From the NCBI GenBank assembly GCA_019911785.1, contig JAIOJM010000116.1:1-5323 (forward strand): a stretch of DNA of 5,323 bases, given 5' to 3'. Below, piece after piece: positions 1 through 5,136 of the stretch (the first letter of the stretch is position 1; each line of letters starts with the position of its first letter). Source of the stretch: Sulfuricella sp. Its GTDB lineage: Bacteria > Pseudomonadota > Gammaproteobacteria > Burkholderiales > Sulfuricellaceae. The notes below the pieces were generated by a model. That model was not told the DNA's origin. It saw only the letters and a program-made list of their open reading frames with translations, and made no database searches. Made by a program: the position numbers and the translations under genes.

Positions 1-312
1 GGGGTGGCGGTCCGCCCCGCATCGGTGGAACTCGCCAAGTGGCCGATTGAACGTATATTCAGCGGGCCTGACAATCAGCTCCCGAGCCGAAGCCTCGACA
101 TTGCCGCCGGGGAGGGTAAAGGGCAGCGCCACCACCGTCAGCACCGTGCCAATCACTGTGGCAGCCAATCCCAGTGGCCGCACCACCACCAGATCCACCA
201 CCATATCCGTGGCTTTGTCGCCAGTCACGGTATCGTTATCTTCAGCGATTCCAGCGAGAGGCGTGACGGCAAACACCAGTGCAATCAACCATGCTTTCAG
301 TCTGTTGCTCAT
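1..312 (-). CDS. Small exported/membrane protein of unknown function (C-terminus cut by window edge)
   Basis: The reading frame starts at ATG (312-310) and stays open for 104 codons to the left edge, so the C-terminus is missing. The start is supported by an AGGAG ribosome binding site (322-326) 9 nt upstream. Residues 1-23 look like a signal peptide: a short basic start (SNRLK), a hydrophobic core (WLIALVFAVTPLA) and a possible cleavage after GIA. A short acidic stretch follows, then a second hydrophobic segment at about residues 46-68 (PLGLAATVIGTVLTVVALPF). After that comes a conserved-looking motif, PAEYTFNRPLGEF, at about 83-95. I recall small proteobacterial hypothetical proteins with this same pattern (signal peptide, VRPLGLAAT-type membrane segment, YTF-RPLG motif), but none with a known role. 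It diverges from the CHASE-GGDEF gene across a 212-nt spacer. No function is assigned. The gene is well supported; its biology is not known. Confidence 0.8.
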   Translation of the reverse strand, partial: MSNRLKAWLIALVFAVTPLAGIAEDNDTVTGDKATDMVVDLVVVRPLGLAATVIGTVLTVVALPFTLPGGNVEASARELIVRPAEYTFNRPLGEFHRCGADRHP

Positions 313-338
313 TTTACTGTGCTCCTGTCATCATTCAC

Positions 339-368
339 ACCGTACCAACCAACAAACCATTGGGTCAA
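339..368 (-). promoter_or_regulatory. Possible sigma70-type promoter for the leftward exported-protein gene
   Basis: On the minus strand a TTGACC box (363-368, five of six matches to the -35 consensus) is followed after 18 nt by TACGGT (339-344, only three of six matches to the -10 consensus). A transcript from here would begin roughly 15-20 nt upstream of the AGGAG ribosome binding site of the gene starting at 312. The -35 box is good and the -10 box is poor, so this is only a candidate. Confidence 0.3.
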
Positions 369-379
369 AAAGGAGAAAT

Positions 380-418
380 ATGGCTGCACCTAGGCAGTTA
401 CCAGATTACTACAAATAG
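380..418 (+). CDS. Possible 12-residue mini-ORF / leader peptide
   Basis: ATG at 380 is preceded by a strong Shine-Dalgarno sequence, AAGGAG (370-375), with a 4-nt gap. The frame encodes MAAPRQLPDYYK and ends with TAG at 416-418. It lies in the divergent spacer, about 107 nt before the CHASE-GGDEF reading frame and on the same strand. A short hairpin, AGGG-TTTT-CCCT (417-428), overlaps the stop. It has no run of a single amino acid that would suggest a classical attenuator. It may be a leader peptide, a remnant of a gene start, or chance. The ribosome binding site is the only positive evidence. Confidence 0.2.
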   Translation: MAAPRQLPDYYK

Positions 419-446
419 GGTTTTCCCTTATAGCCAGAAACACCGC

Positions 447-520
447 TTTTGCCGTTTAATGTGCCTATTCTTTTGCTCGTCATGCTTTCGTATTCGGCAA
501 GACATTAACCCACGGTAAAA
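447..520. repeat. Imperfect inverted repeat directly before the CHASE-GGDEF gene
   Basis: The left arm TTTTGCCGTTTAATGT (447-462) matches the reverse complement of the right arm (502-520), TTTTACCGTGGGTTAATGT, at 15 of 16 positions if a 3-nt GGG insertion is allowed. GCC (463-465) and GGC (496-498) extend the symmetry inwards. The right arm ends 4 nt before the first possible start codon (TTG, 525). In mRNA the arms could fold into a long stem next to the translation start; in DNA they could be an operator or the edges of a small relic element. No strong Shine-Dalgarno sequence lies in this stretch. Confidence 0.45.
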
Positions 521-524
521 CAAC

Positions 525-2150
525 TTGCATTCACGCAGGGAAGAGCCATTATCCGCGGCAGATAAGCTCCCGATTTGCGGCTGCGTGGTCCGCAAGCACC
601 TGGGCGTCTATTTCGGCCTGTTCGGGGCATGGTTCTTCCTGGCGAGTTTCGTCACGGCATCTTCGATCACCAGCGACCTCCGCAGTGCCAAGCTCAGATT
701 CATCGAGTACGCCAATAGCCTGTATGGCGAAATTGACAACCGCGTACAAACCAACGAGACGATACTTGAAGGCATAACCGCTTTTCTGGGCGTATCCGGC
801 ATCATGAATGACGGTACGCGAATCTCCCGCTATGCACAGCAGGTGCGCGCCCGCCACCCCCATATCGCCCAGATCGAGGTGGTAGAAAGCGTTGCACGCC
901 AGAATCTGCCGCGCTTCATCGCCGAGAAACGCGCTTCCGGCCTGCCGGAGTTTCAGATCCGCAGCTTTTCCTATGATTCCGGCCGCCTTTGGCGAAGCAT
1001 GGACGAAAAGCCCAGGTATTACCCCATCGTGTTCATGGAACCGATGCCGACTGAATCCAGGGATGTCCTGGGCCTGGACATGGATTCGGCACCCTTTCTG
1101 CGCCTGGCGATGAACGCGTCGGCCCGCCAGGGGCATGCCGTTGCCACCCATCCCTTCCGTTTGGTGGAAGGGGATAGTGCCTACGTCATGTTCCGGCCCG
1201 TGACGCCGCTGCGCACCGCCGGGGCGAGAGCCGGTGACGAAAAGCGTCTGTTCGCCTCCCTGGTCATCAAAACCCAGGCCATTCTGCCACCCCTCAGAGC
1301 CGACATTCCCGGGCTGCGCTTCAGCCTCTACCACGCTGATTTCCCGGCACTCCAGCCCGAGGGAGAGCTGATCCACTTCGAGCGCCACGGCCGCAGCGAT
1401 CTGGAAGCCTTCCTTTTCCCCAAGCTGCGCTATGAACGCAAACTGGAGGCGGAATCCCAGCCGTTCATCCTGCTGGCAGAACAACAGTTAGGCTGGACAA
1501 CCCTGGATTTTCGCCAGCTGACGGCAATCCTTGCCATTACCCTGCTGTTATTCGGCGTTCTGCTCAGATTCGTGCTCGCACACCATCGCAGCGAACTGGA
1601 AAGACGCCAGACTGAGAACCAGTTTGCCTACCTGGCGACTCACGATGCCCTGACCGGACTGGCCAACCGCAACCTGTTCATGGATCGCCTCAGGCATGCC
1701 ATGGCCCGCGCGCACCGCTGCGATACACGGCTAGCCCTGCTGTATCTGGATCTGGACAATTTCAAACAAGTCAATGATACCTACGGGCATGGCGCTGGTG
1801 ATCAGTTGCTGAAAATGATCGCGGAACGAATGTGCGGCAATGTGCGCGAAGACGACACCGTCGCACGGTTGAGCGGGGACGAATTCGTCGTCATCCTCGA
1901 AAATATCACCACGCATCAAGACGCCGCAACCGCTGCCGAGAATATCAACGACAAACTGGTTCAGCCCTTCCACATCAATGGCGAAATGCTCAACATCGGC
2001 GTCAGCATCGGCATCGCCATCTACCCCGACGACAGCAAAGATATCGACGAGCTGATCAAGATCGCCGACGAAGCCATGTATGCGGTAAAAGACAGAACCT
2101 ACAGCCGCCCTTTATCCGCCAGCCCGACATCGAGGAACCAAATACCCTAA
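525..2150 (+). CDS. Membrane-bound CHASE-domain diguanylate cyclase (GGDEF protein)
   Basis: A 541-residue protein predicted to make cyclic di-GMP from two GTP at the inner membrane in response to a signal outside the cytoplasm. Transmembrane segment 1 lies at about residues 26-46. A periplasmic CHASE sensor domain follows (about 80-260; note RFIAEKRASGLPEFQI and YYPIVFMEPMP), then transmembrane segment 2 (about 332-353) and a GGDEF domain (about 365-525; THDALTGLANR, DLDNFKQVNDTYGH). The active-site motif reads SGDEF (450-454); S in the first position is found in some active cyclases. RxxD (R441-D444), five residues before it, is the product-inhibition I-site. There is no EAL domain, so it should synthesise but not degrade c-di-GMP. 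The usual GRN after AMYA-K is missing and the tail is short. The start is uncertain: TTG 525 is the first in-frame option and lacks a good ribosome binding site. GTG at 585 (residue 21) would place VRKH just before the first membrane segment and is equally plausible. An in-frame TAA lies at 516. Confidence 0.93.
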   Translation: MHSRREEPLSAADKLPICGCVVRKHLGVYFGLFGAWFFLASFVTASSITSDLRSAKLRFIEYANSLYGEIDNRVQTNETILEGITAFLGVSGIMNDGTRISRYAQQVRARHPHIAQIEVVESVARQNLPRFIAEKRASGLPEFQIRSFSYDSGRLWRSMDEKPRYYPIVFMEPMPTESRDVLGLDMDSAPFLRLAMNASARQGHAVATHPFRLVEGDSAYVMFRPVTPLRTAGARAGDEKRLFASLVIKTQAILPPLRADIPGLRFSLYHADFPALQPEGELIHFERHGRSDLEAFLFPKLRYERKLEAESQPFILLAEQQLGWTTLDFRQLTAILAITLLLFGVLLRFVLAHHRSELERRQTENQFAYLATHDALTGLANRNLFMDRLRHAMARAHRCDTRLALLYLDLDNFKQVNDTYGHGAGDQLLKMIAERMCGNVREDDTVARLSGDEFVVILENITTHQDAATAAENINDKLVQPFHINGEMLNIGVSIGIAIYPDDSKDIDELIKIADEAMYAVKDRTYSRPLSASPTSRNQIP

Positions 2151-2941
2151 AGCAGGCTCAGCAACATCCGCGTGCCCAGCGCATACAGCAGCATGGCGAA
2201 AAACTTCTTCAGCCTGGCCACCGGCAGGCGGTGAGCCAGCCTCGCCCCGAGCGGCGCGGTCAGCACGCTTGCCGCCACCAGACCGGCCAGCGCCGGCAGA
2301 TAGACGAACCCCAGACTGTATGCCGGCAGCGTTCCAAGCGCCCAGCCGTTGGCCATATACCCCGCCGCCCCCGCCGCTGCGATGGGAAAGCCGATCGCGG
2401 CGGAGGTGCCGATCGCCTGATGCAGCTTGACGTTGCACCAGGTCATGAATGGTACCGACAGGGTGCCGCCGCCGATTCCCACCAGGCTGGATACCGCACC
2501 GATCACGCTGCCGGCGCCAAACATGCCCGCCTTGCCCGGCAATTCGCGGGAGGGTTTGGGCTTGATGTTCATGATCATCTGGGTGGCGACGTAATACAGG
2601 AATACGACAAAAAAGACTTTCAGAAAAGCGCTGGAAAGCTGCGCGGCAACCACCGTTCCGCCCAGCGTGCCGGCGATGATGCCCGGCGTGATGCCGCGCA
2701 CCACTGCCCAGTTCACCGCGCCATGGGCATGGTGGGCGCGCAGGCTGGAAATCGAGGTAAACATGATGCTGGCAAGCGAAGTGCCGAGGGCGAGATGCAT
2801 GACCTGTCCGGCCGGAAAATGCTGCGCCGCAAAGATGAACGCCAGCACCGGCACGATGACCAACCCGCCCCCCACGCCCAACAGGCCGGCGAGAAAGCCG
2901 GCGAAGACGCCGGTGGCGAAATAGAGCAGCCAGAATTCCAT
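2147..2941 (-). CDS. TSUP family membrane transporter (TauE/SafE-like, putative sulfite/organosulfonate exporter)
   Basis: A very hydrophobic 264-residue protein with about eight predicted membrane segments, the usual size for the TauE/SafE (TSUP) family. It shows the family's internal duplication: GLLGVGGGLVIVP (19-31) is echoed by SLVGIGGGTLSVP (152-164), and ALGTSLASIM (51-60) by AIGTSAAIGFPIA (177-189). Family members move sulfite, sulfonates, sulfoacetate and other small anions across the inner membrane. The substrate cannot be read from the sequence, so the sulfur link is a family-level guess. ATG 2941 lies 4 nt after the stop of the EVE gene and has no clear Shine-Dalgarno sequence, which suggests translational coupling in a two-gene operon. 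The TAG stop (2149-2147) overlaps the TAA of the convergent CHASE-GGDEF gene within the four bases CTAA. Confidence 0.92.
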   Translation of the reverse strand: MEFWLLYFATGVFAGFLAGLLGVGGGLVIVPVLAFIFAAQHFPAGQVMHLALGTSLASIMFTSISSLRAHHAHGAVNWAVVRGITPGIIAGTLGGTVVAAQLSSAFLKVFFVVFLYYVATQMIMNIKPKPSRELPGKAGMFGAGSVIGAVSSLVGIGGGTLSVPFMTWCNVKLHQAIGTSAAIGFPIAAAGAAGYMANGWALGTLPAYSLGFVYLPALAGLVAASVLTAPLGARLAHRLPVARLKKFFAMLLYALGTRMLLSLL

Positions 2942-2945
2942 CGGG

Positions 2946-3401
2946 TCAAAGCAGACCGATGATGAACTCCCACTCGCGCGGGTCCACCGGGGTAATCGAC
3001 AGCCGGTTGCCCTTCTGCAGGGTGCGCATCCGTTCCAGTTCCGGATGGCTGCGCAGCTCTTTCAGGCTGACCAGCCGGGTCTTCTTCACCAGCTTGACGT
3101 CCACGTTGAACCAGCGCGGGGTCTCCGGCGTGGCCTTGGGGTCGAAGTATTTGTTCTTCGGGTCGAACTGGGTCTGATCCGGGTAGGCCAGCCGGCTCAC
3201 CTCGGCCAACCCGGCGATACCCGGCTCGGCACAGTTGGAGTGGTAGAAAAACACCTTGTCACCGACCTTCATCTGGTCGCGCATGAAATTGCGCGCCTGA
3301 TAGTTGCGCACGCCGTACCACGCCACGCTTTGATTGGGCAACGCGGCAAGGTCGTCAATGCTGCAATCAGAAGGTTCGGATTTCATCAGCCAGTAACGCA
3401 T
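2946..3401 (-). CDS. EVE domain-containing protein (PUA-like fold, THYN1 family)
   Basis: A 151-residue single-domain protein covering the full usual length of bacterial EVE proteins. Diagnostic stretches are the opening MRYWLMKSEP (1-10), the core WYGVRNYQARNFMRDQMKVGDKVFFYHSN read across residues 28-56, KYFDPKA (84-90), WFNVDV (97-102) and the closing RLSITPV (133-139). The EVE fold is PUA-like and related to YTH and human THYN1. It has been linked to binding modified bases in nucleic acids, but the cellular role in bacteria is mostly unknown. ATG 3401 is preceded by GGAGG (3416-3420) at a long 14-nt distance, with a closer weak GGATA. The gene is first in a probable operon with the TSUP transporter and follows the toxin gene after a 123-nt AT-rich gap that carries its own candidate promoter. 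Standalone EVE genes like this are usually housekeeping-type genes rather than parts of restriction systems. Confidence 0.93.
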   Translation of the reverse strand: MRYWLMKSEPSDCSIDDLAALPNQSVAWYGVRNYQARNFMRDQMKVGDKVFFYHSNCAEPGIAGLAEVSRLAYPDQTQFDPKNKYFDPKATPETPRWFNVDVKLVKKTRLVSLKELRSHPELERMRTLQKGNRLSITPVDPREWEFIIGLL

Positions 3402-3423
3402 AATATATCCAATAACCTCCGGG

Positions 3424-3440
3424 AATGTGTTTTACACATT
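3424..3440. promoter_or_regulatory. Perfect 7-bp inverted repeat in the EVE gene leader (possible operator)
   Basis: AATGTGT-TTT-ACACATT is a perfect 7+7 bp inverted repeat with a 3-nt centre. It lies 23 nt upstream of the EVE start codon, just ahead of GGAGG (3416-3420) and downstream of the candidate promoter at 3456-3485. It could be a repressor site or a short mRNA stem close to the ribosome binding site. Its ATGTGT/ACACAT half-sites match those of the palindrome before the antitoxin gene (4447-4462), in the opposite arrangement. Confidence 0.4.
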
Positions 3441-3455
3441 GATTACTAAGAAAAT

Positions 3456-3485
3456 AATATAAAATCATGTCTTGTACAGTCGTAA
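3456..3485 (-). promoter_or_regulatory. Candidate promoter for the EVE-TSUP operon
   Basis: The gap 3402-3524 is markedly AT-rich compared with the flanking genes. On the minus strand it contains TATATT (3456-3461, five of six matches to the -10 consensus), with a weak TTACGA (3480-3485) 18 nt upstream. Transcription would start near 3449 and give a leader of about 50 nt containing the inverted repeat at 3424-3440. The -35 is poor, so the exact position is uncertain, although a promoter somewhere in this gap is likely. Confidence 0.35.
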
Positions 3486-3490
3486 CCGCC

Positions 3491-3521
3491 CGGCAACATC
3501 AAGGCTTGAGGTCGTTTGCCG
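3491..3521 (-). terminator. Stem-loop just after the PIN toxin gene (possible weak transcription end)
   Basis: On the minus strand CGGCAA (3516-3521) pairs with TTGCCG (3491-3496). Inside, TCAAG-C-CTTGA (3499-3509) forms a second 5-bp stem across an uneven internal loop. The structure begins 3 nt past the toxin stop codon (3527-3525). No run of U follows, so it is not a standard intrinsic terminator. It may protect the 3' end or mark the end of the toxin-antitoxin transcript. Confidence 0.35.
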
Positions 3522-3524
3522 AGT

Positions 3525-4058
3525 TCAGGGCGGAAACCTTAATCGTGAAAAATTTCGCCCATTGGAAATCGCCGCCCGCTCGACCTCTGCGGCGGAGTCA
3601 ATCCAGCCTTTGCCCTCCAGAAACAGCAGAAAGGCCCGCGTACTAATCTTGCGGCAGTTGTCCGGCAGCAGGAAGCTGGCACGGGCGATCTTGTGGTCTT
3701 CGAACAGGAATACCCCGGTCGTGGTGGGGGCCGCGAGCACCAGTTCGTTCATGGCTTCCTGAATGGCGATTTCACCGAAATTGGACTTGCGCGGCTGGGT
3801 TTCGTCCCCGGACTGCGCGGAGAGAAAGTGTTTGAAAGTGCGCGTGGTCAGGACAGGAATGGGCCGGTCGGTTACCCATTGCCGGATCTTTTCGCTGGTG
3901 GGCGTGGCATTGCGTGTGACCTCGTGCAGCACCATGTCAACCACCTGGACAGGCCAACCGGGCTTGAGCAGCAGGTCAAGCGCGTCGGCATAGGCCAGGG
4001 TGATCAGCGGCCCGGAATCGGGTAGCAGGACAACCAAGGTTTCCGGAGCTTTGGCCAC
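3525..4058 (-). CDS. PIN-domain protein, probable toxin (VapC-like ribonuclease) of a toxin-antitoxin pair
   Basis: A 177-residue protein whose N-terminus fits a PIN nuclease fold: a hydrophobic strand, then the first conserved acid in PDSGPLITLA (D14), then VVDMVLHEVTRN (39-50, E46). Further acids that could complete the metal site are E96 in NFGEIAIQEA and E120/D121 in FLFEDHKIARA. PIN toxins of the VapC type are Mg-dependent RNases that cut tRNA, rRNA or mRNA; the target here is unknown. The start is GTG at 4058, 4 nt after the antitoxin stop and without a Shine-Dalgarno sequence, as expected for coupled translation. The protein is longer than a typical VapC (about 130-140 residues), with an extra C-terminal tail (about 150-177, basic and ending SRLRFPP). 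I infer the function from the fold motif and the antitoxin partner. The acidic residues fit the pattern but were not aligned. Confidence 0.75.
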   Translation of the reverse strand: MAKAPETLVVLLPDSGPLITLAYADALDLLLKPGWPVQVVDMVLHEVTRNATPTSEKIRQWVTDRPIPVLTTRTFKHFLSAQSGDETQPRKSNFGEIAIQEAMNELVLAAPTTTGVFLFEDHKIARASFLLPDNCRKISTRAFLLFLEGKGWIDSAAEVERAAISNGRNFSRLRFPP

Positions 4059-4062
4059 GAAA

Positions 4063-4407
4063 CTAGGCCGTTAGCGCGTTCAGTTCATCGACCATACGCT
4101 GAGTGGTCGCGGCGGGCAGACGAGGCATCGGCAGGTGTGCCTGGGCCATCAGCAGGAAAAGGTCCTCCTCGCTATCAACACCAAGCGCCGTCATCGCGGC
4201 CCGGTCGTCGATTCGGCCCAGCGAGAAGTCGAGCAGGGAGCGGTAATTCTGGTTTCCGACCGCTTCGGCGGCTTCAAAGGTTTCCACCAGGTAGCGCAGT
4301 TCGGCGTTAAACAGGGCGTTGACGGAGGTGTCCGTCTTGGCGGCGATGATTTTCGCCCTCTTCAGCAATTCGCGATCCACCGCGCCCGTGAAATTGACTG
4401 TGGCCAT
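4063..4407 (-). CDS. Ribbon-helix-helix antitoxin partner of the PIN toxin
   Basis: A 114-residue protein in two parts. Residues 2-43 look like a ribbon-helix-helix DNA-binding domain: a short strand (ATVNFTG), helix A (DRELLKRAKIIAAKT) and helix B after TSVNALFNAELRYLV. Residues about 59-112 contain a DFSLGRIDDRAAMTALGVD segment, then LLMAQAHLPMPRLP and a final helix QRMVDELNAL. I recall this pattern from antitoxins encoded next to PIN toxins, where it probably serves as the toxin-neutralising part. ATG 4407 has a good ribosome binding site, AAGGA (4415-4419), 7 nt upstream. The gene precedes the toxin by 4 nt, the usual antitoxin-first order. A perfect palindrome (4447-4462) about 40 nt upstream is the likely site of autoregulation by the antitoxin or the complex. 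Assignment as an antitoxin comes from fold, order and context. Confidence 0.75.
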   Translation of the reverse strand: MATVNFTGAVDRELLKRAKIIAAKTDTSVNALFNAELRYLVETFEAAEAVGNQNYRSLLDFSLGRIDDRAAMTALGVDSEEDLFLLMAQAHLPMPRLPAATTQRMVDELNALTA

Positions 4408-4431
4408 GATAGGGTCCTTGTTGGGTTAAAC

Positions 4432-4462
4432 GTGTGATTAAGTGTAACACATAATTATGTGT
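4432..4462. promoter_or_regulatory. Palindromic operator/promoter region of the toxin-antitoxin operon
   Basis: The core is a perfect 16-bp palindrome, ACACATAATTATGTGT (4447-4462). It overlaps a smaller inverted repeat, GTGT-A-ACAC (4442-4450), and a further GTGT lies at 4432-4435, giving several ACAC/GTGT half-sites. Short repeated half-sites of this kind are typical of ribbon-helix-helix operators. On the minus strand the palindrome contains CATAAT (five of six matches to the -10 consensus), with TACACT just downstream, so binding here would cover the promoter. I could not find a convincing -35 box at the right distance. Confidence 0.6.
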
Positions 4463-4488
4463 CGCACTCGCGATCGCTCGATTTCGAC

Positions 4489-4508
4489 AAAAAAACCCCT
4501 CAATGGAA
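4489..4508 (-). terminator. Possible weak intrinsic terminator after the cyclo-ligase gene
   Basis: Four bases past the cyclo-ligase stop codon the minus strand reads TTCC-ATTGA-GGGG, directly followed by seven T (4495-4489). The stem is only four pairs, two of them G-U, so termination would be inefficient. The T-run and its position between the 6S/cyclo-ligase unit and the toxin-antitoxin operon are the reasons to list it. Confidence 0.3.
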
Positions 4509-4512
4509 GCAG

Positions 4513-5103
4513 TTACCTTTTGTTCTTCGCCCAATAGATTTTTCGTTCGGTCATCACCGCATCCAGATGCATGTCCCAAGGGTCGGAGGGAATCTCGTCA
4601 GCCTTCTGGCATTCGTAGCCCACGCCGACCAGGAGCGGCTTGCGCCATACCTTGCGGCGCCGCAGATAGGCGAGGCTGGCGTCGTAGAAGCCGCCGCCCA
4701 TGCCGAGACGATGGCAGGCTTCGTCAAAGCCGACCAGGGGCACGAACAGCAGATCGAGCTGCCAGGCGCGCACCGGACGCGGCGTCCAATGCTCGTGGAT
4801 GCCGAAGCGGTTGAGATACCAGCGTGGAAGCGACGTCAGCCGGCTGAAGCTGAGGCGGCGCTGGAATTTCCAGGGGACGATGGGTAGAAAACACGCCTTA
4901 CCCAGCCATAGAGACTGGTTGAGCAAGGGCATCAGGTTGATTTCCTCGTTGGTCGGCGCGTAAAAGCCGATGCGCCGCCGGTTGCGCAGCAACCCCTCGG
5001 CCAGGGCCACCCGCCGCAATCCGTCGGCAGCATGGCGGCGCTGCTGAGCGGAAAGCGCCCGGCGTGCCCGGCGCAACACCGTGCGCAGCTGCTTCTTGTT
5101 CAT
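4513..5103 (-). CDS. ygfA: 5-formyltetrahydrofolate cyclo-ligase (5,10-methenyl-THF synthetase)
   Basis: A 196-residue cytoplasmic enzyme of the usual length that converts 5-formyl-THF and ATP to 5,10-methenyl-THF, ADP and phosphate, returning the storage folate to one-carbon metabolism. The family pattern is complete: a basic N-terminal helix (KKQLRTVLRRARRALS), the substrate-site region YAPTNEEINLMPLL (48-61), the signature VGFDEACHRLGMGGGFYD (124-141) with its glycine-rich phosphate loop, and the closing DMHLDAVMTE (177-186). ATG 5103 has no obvious Shine-Dalgarno sequence. It begins 33 nt after the predicted 3' end of 6S RNA on the same strand. This matches the ssrS-ygfA arrangement known in Escherichia coli, where the two are co-transcribed, so the enzyme is probably expressed from the 6S promoter. 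The gene is also called fau. The 105-nt gap downstream leads to the toxin-antitoxin module. Confidence 0.95.
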   Translation of the reverse strand: MNKKQLRTVLRRARRALSAQQRRHAADGLRRVALAEGLLRNRRRIGFYAPTNEEINLMPLLNQSLWLGKACFLPIVPWKFQRRLSFSRLTSLPRWYLNRFGIHEHWTPRPVRAWQLDLLFVPLVGFDEACHRLGMGGGFYDASLAYLRRRKVWRKPLLVGVGYECQKADEIPSDPWDMHLDAVMTERKIYWAKNKR

Positions 5104-5136
5104 GCTGCCGGGAGAAATCTGCTGGGAAGAAATAAA

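Noticed and set aside
4..393. Plus-strand frame with a His-rich stretch (HHHQIHHHIRG)
   Set aside because: It lies opposite the exported-protein gene, which has a signal peptide and a good ribosome binding site. The His codons are the complement of a GTG-rich valine stretch.
380..524. c-di-GMP riboswitch in the leader of the cyclase gene
   Set aside because: I looked for the conserved GEMM-type core and tetraloop receptor segments and could not find them; only the inverted repeat is present.
549..1484. 311-codon open frame on the minus strand inside the CHASE-GGDEF gene
   Set aside because: It is antisense to a protein with clear CHASE and GGDEF motifs. Its translation shows no recognisable domain and it is explained by GC-rich codon bias.
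2085..2150. Frameshift that removed an EAL domain from the cyclase
   Set aside because: No EAL-like sequence follows in any frame. The next 800 bases are a complete transporter gene on the other strand.
1832..2962. 376-codon plus-strand frame crossing the end of the cyclase gene and all of the transporter gene
   Set aside because: The translation is a low-complexity mix of R, Q, H and G typical of a frame opposite or offset from real genes, and both underlying genes are well supported.
4470..4477. GCGATCGC 8-bp palindrome near the antitoxin promoter
   Set aside because: A single copy in a GC-rich genome. It is a known over-represented motif in some cyanobacteria, but nothing here suggests a function.
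4459..4887. Plus-strand frame over the cyclo-ligase gene
   Set aside because: Shadow of the cyclo-ligase, whose signature motifs are unambiguous on the minus strand.
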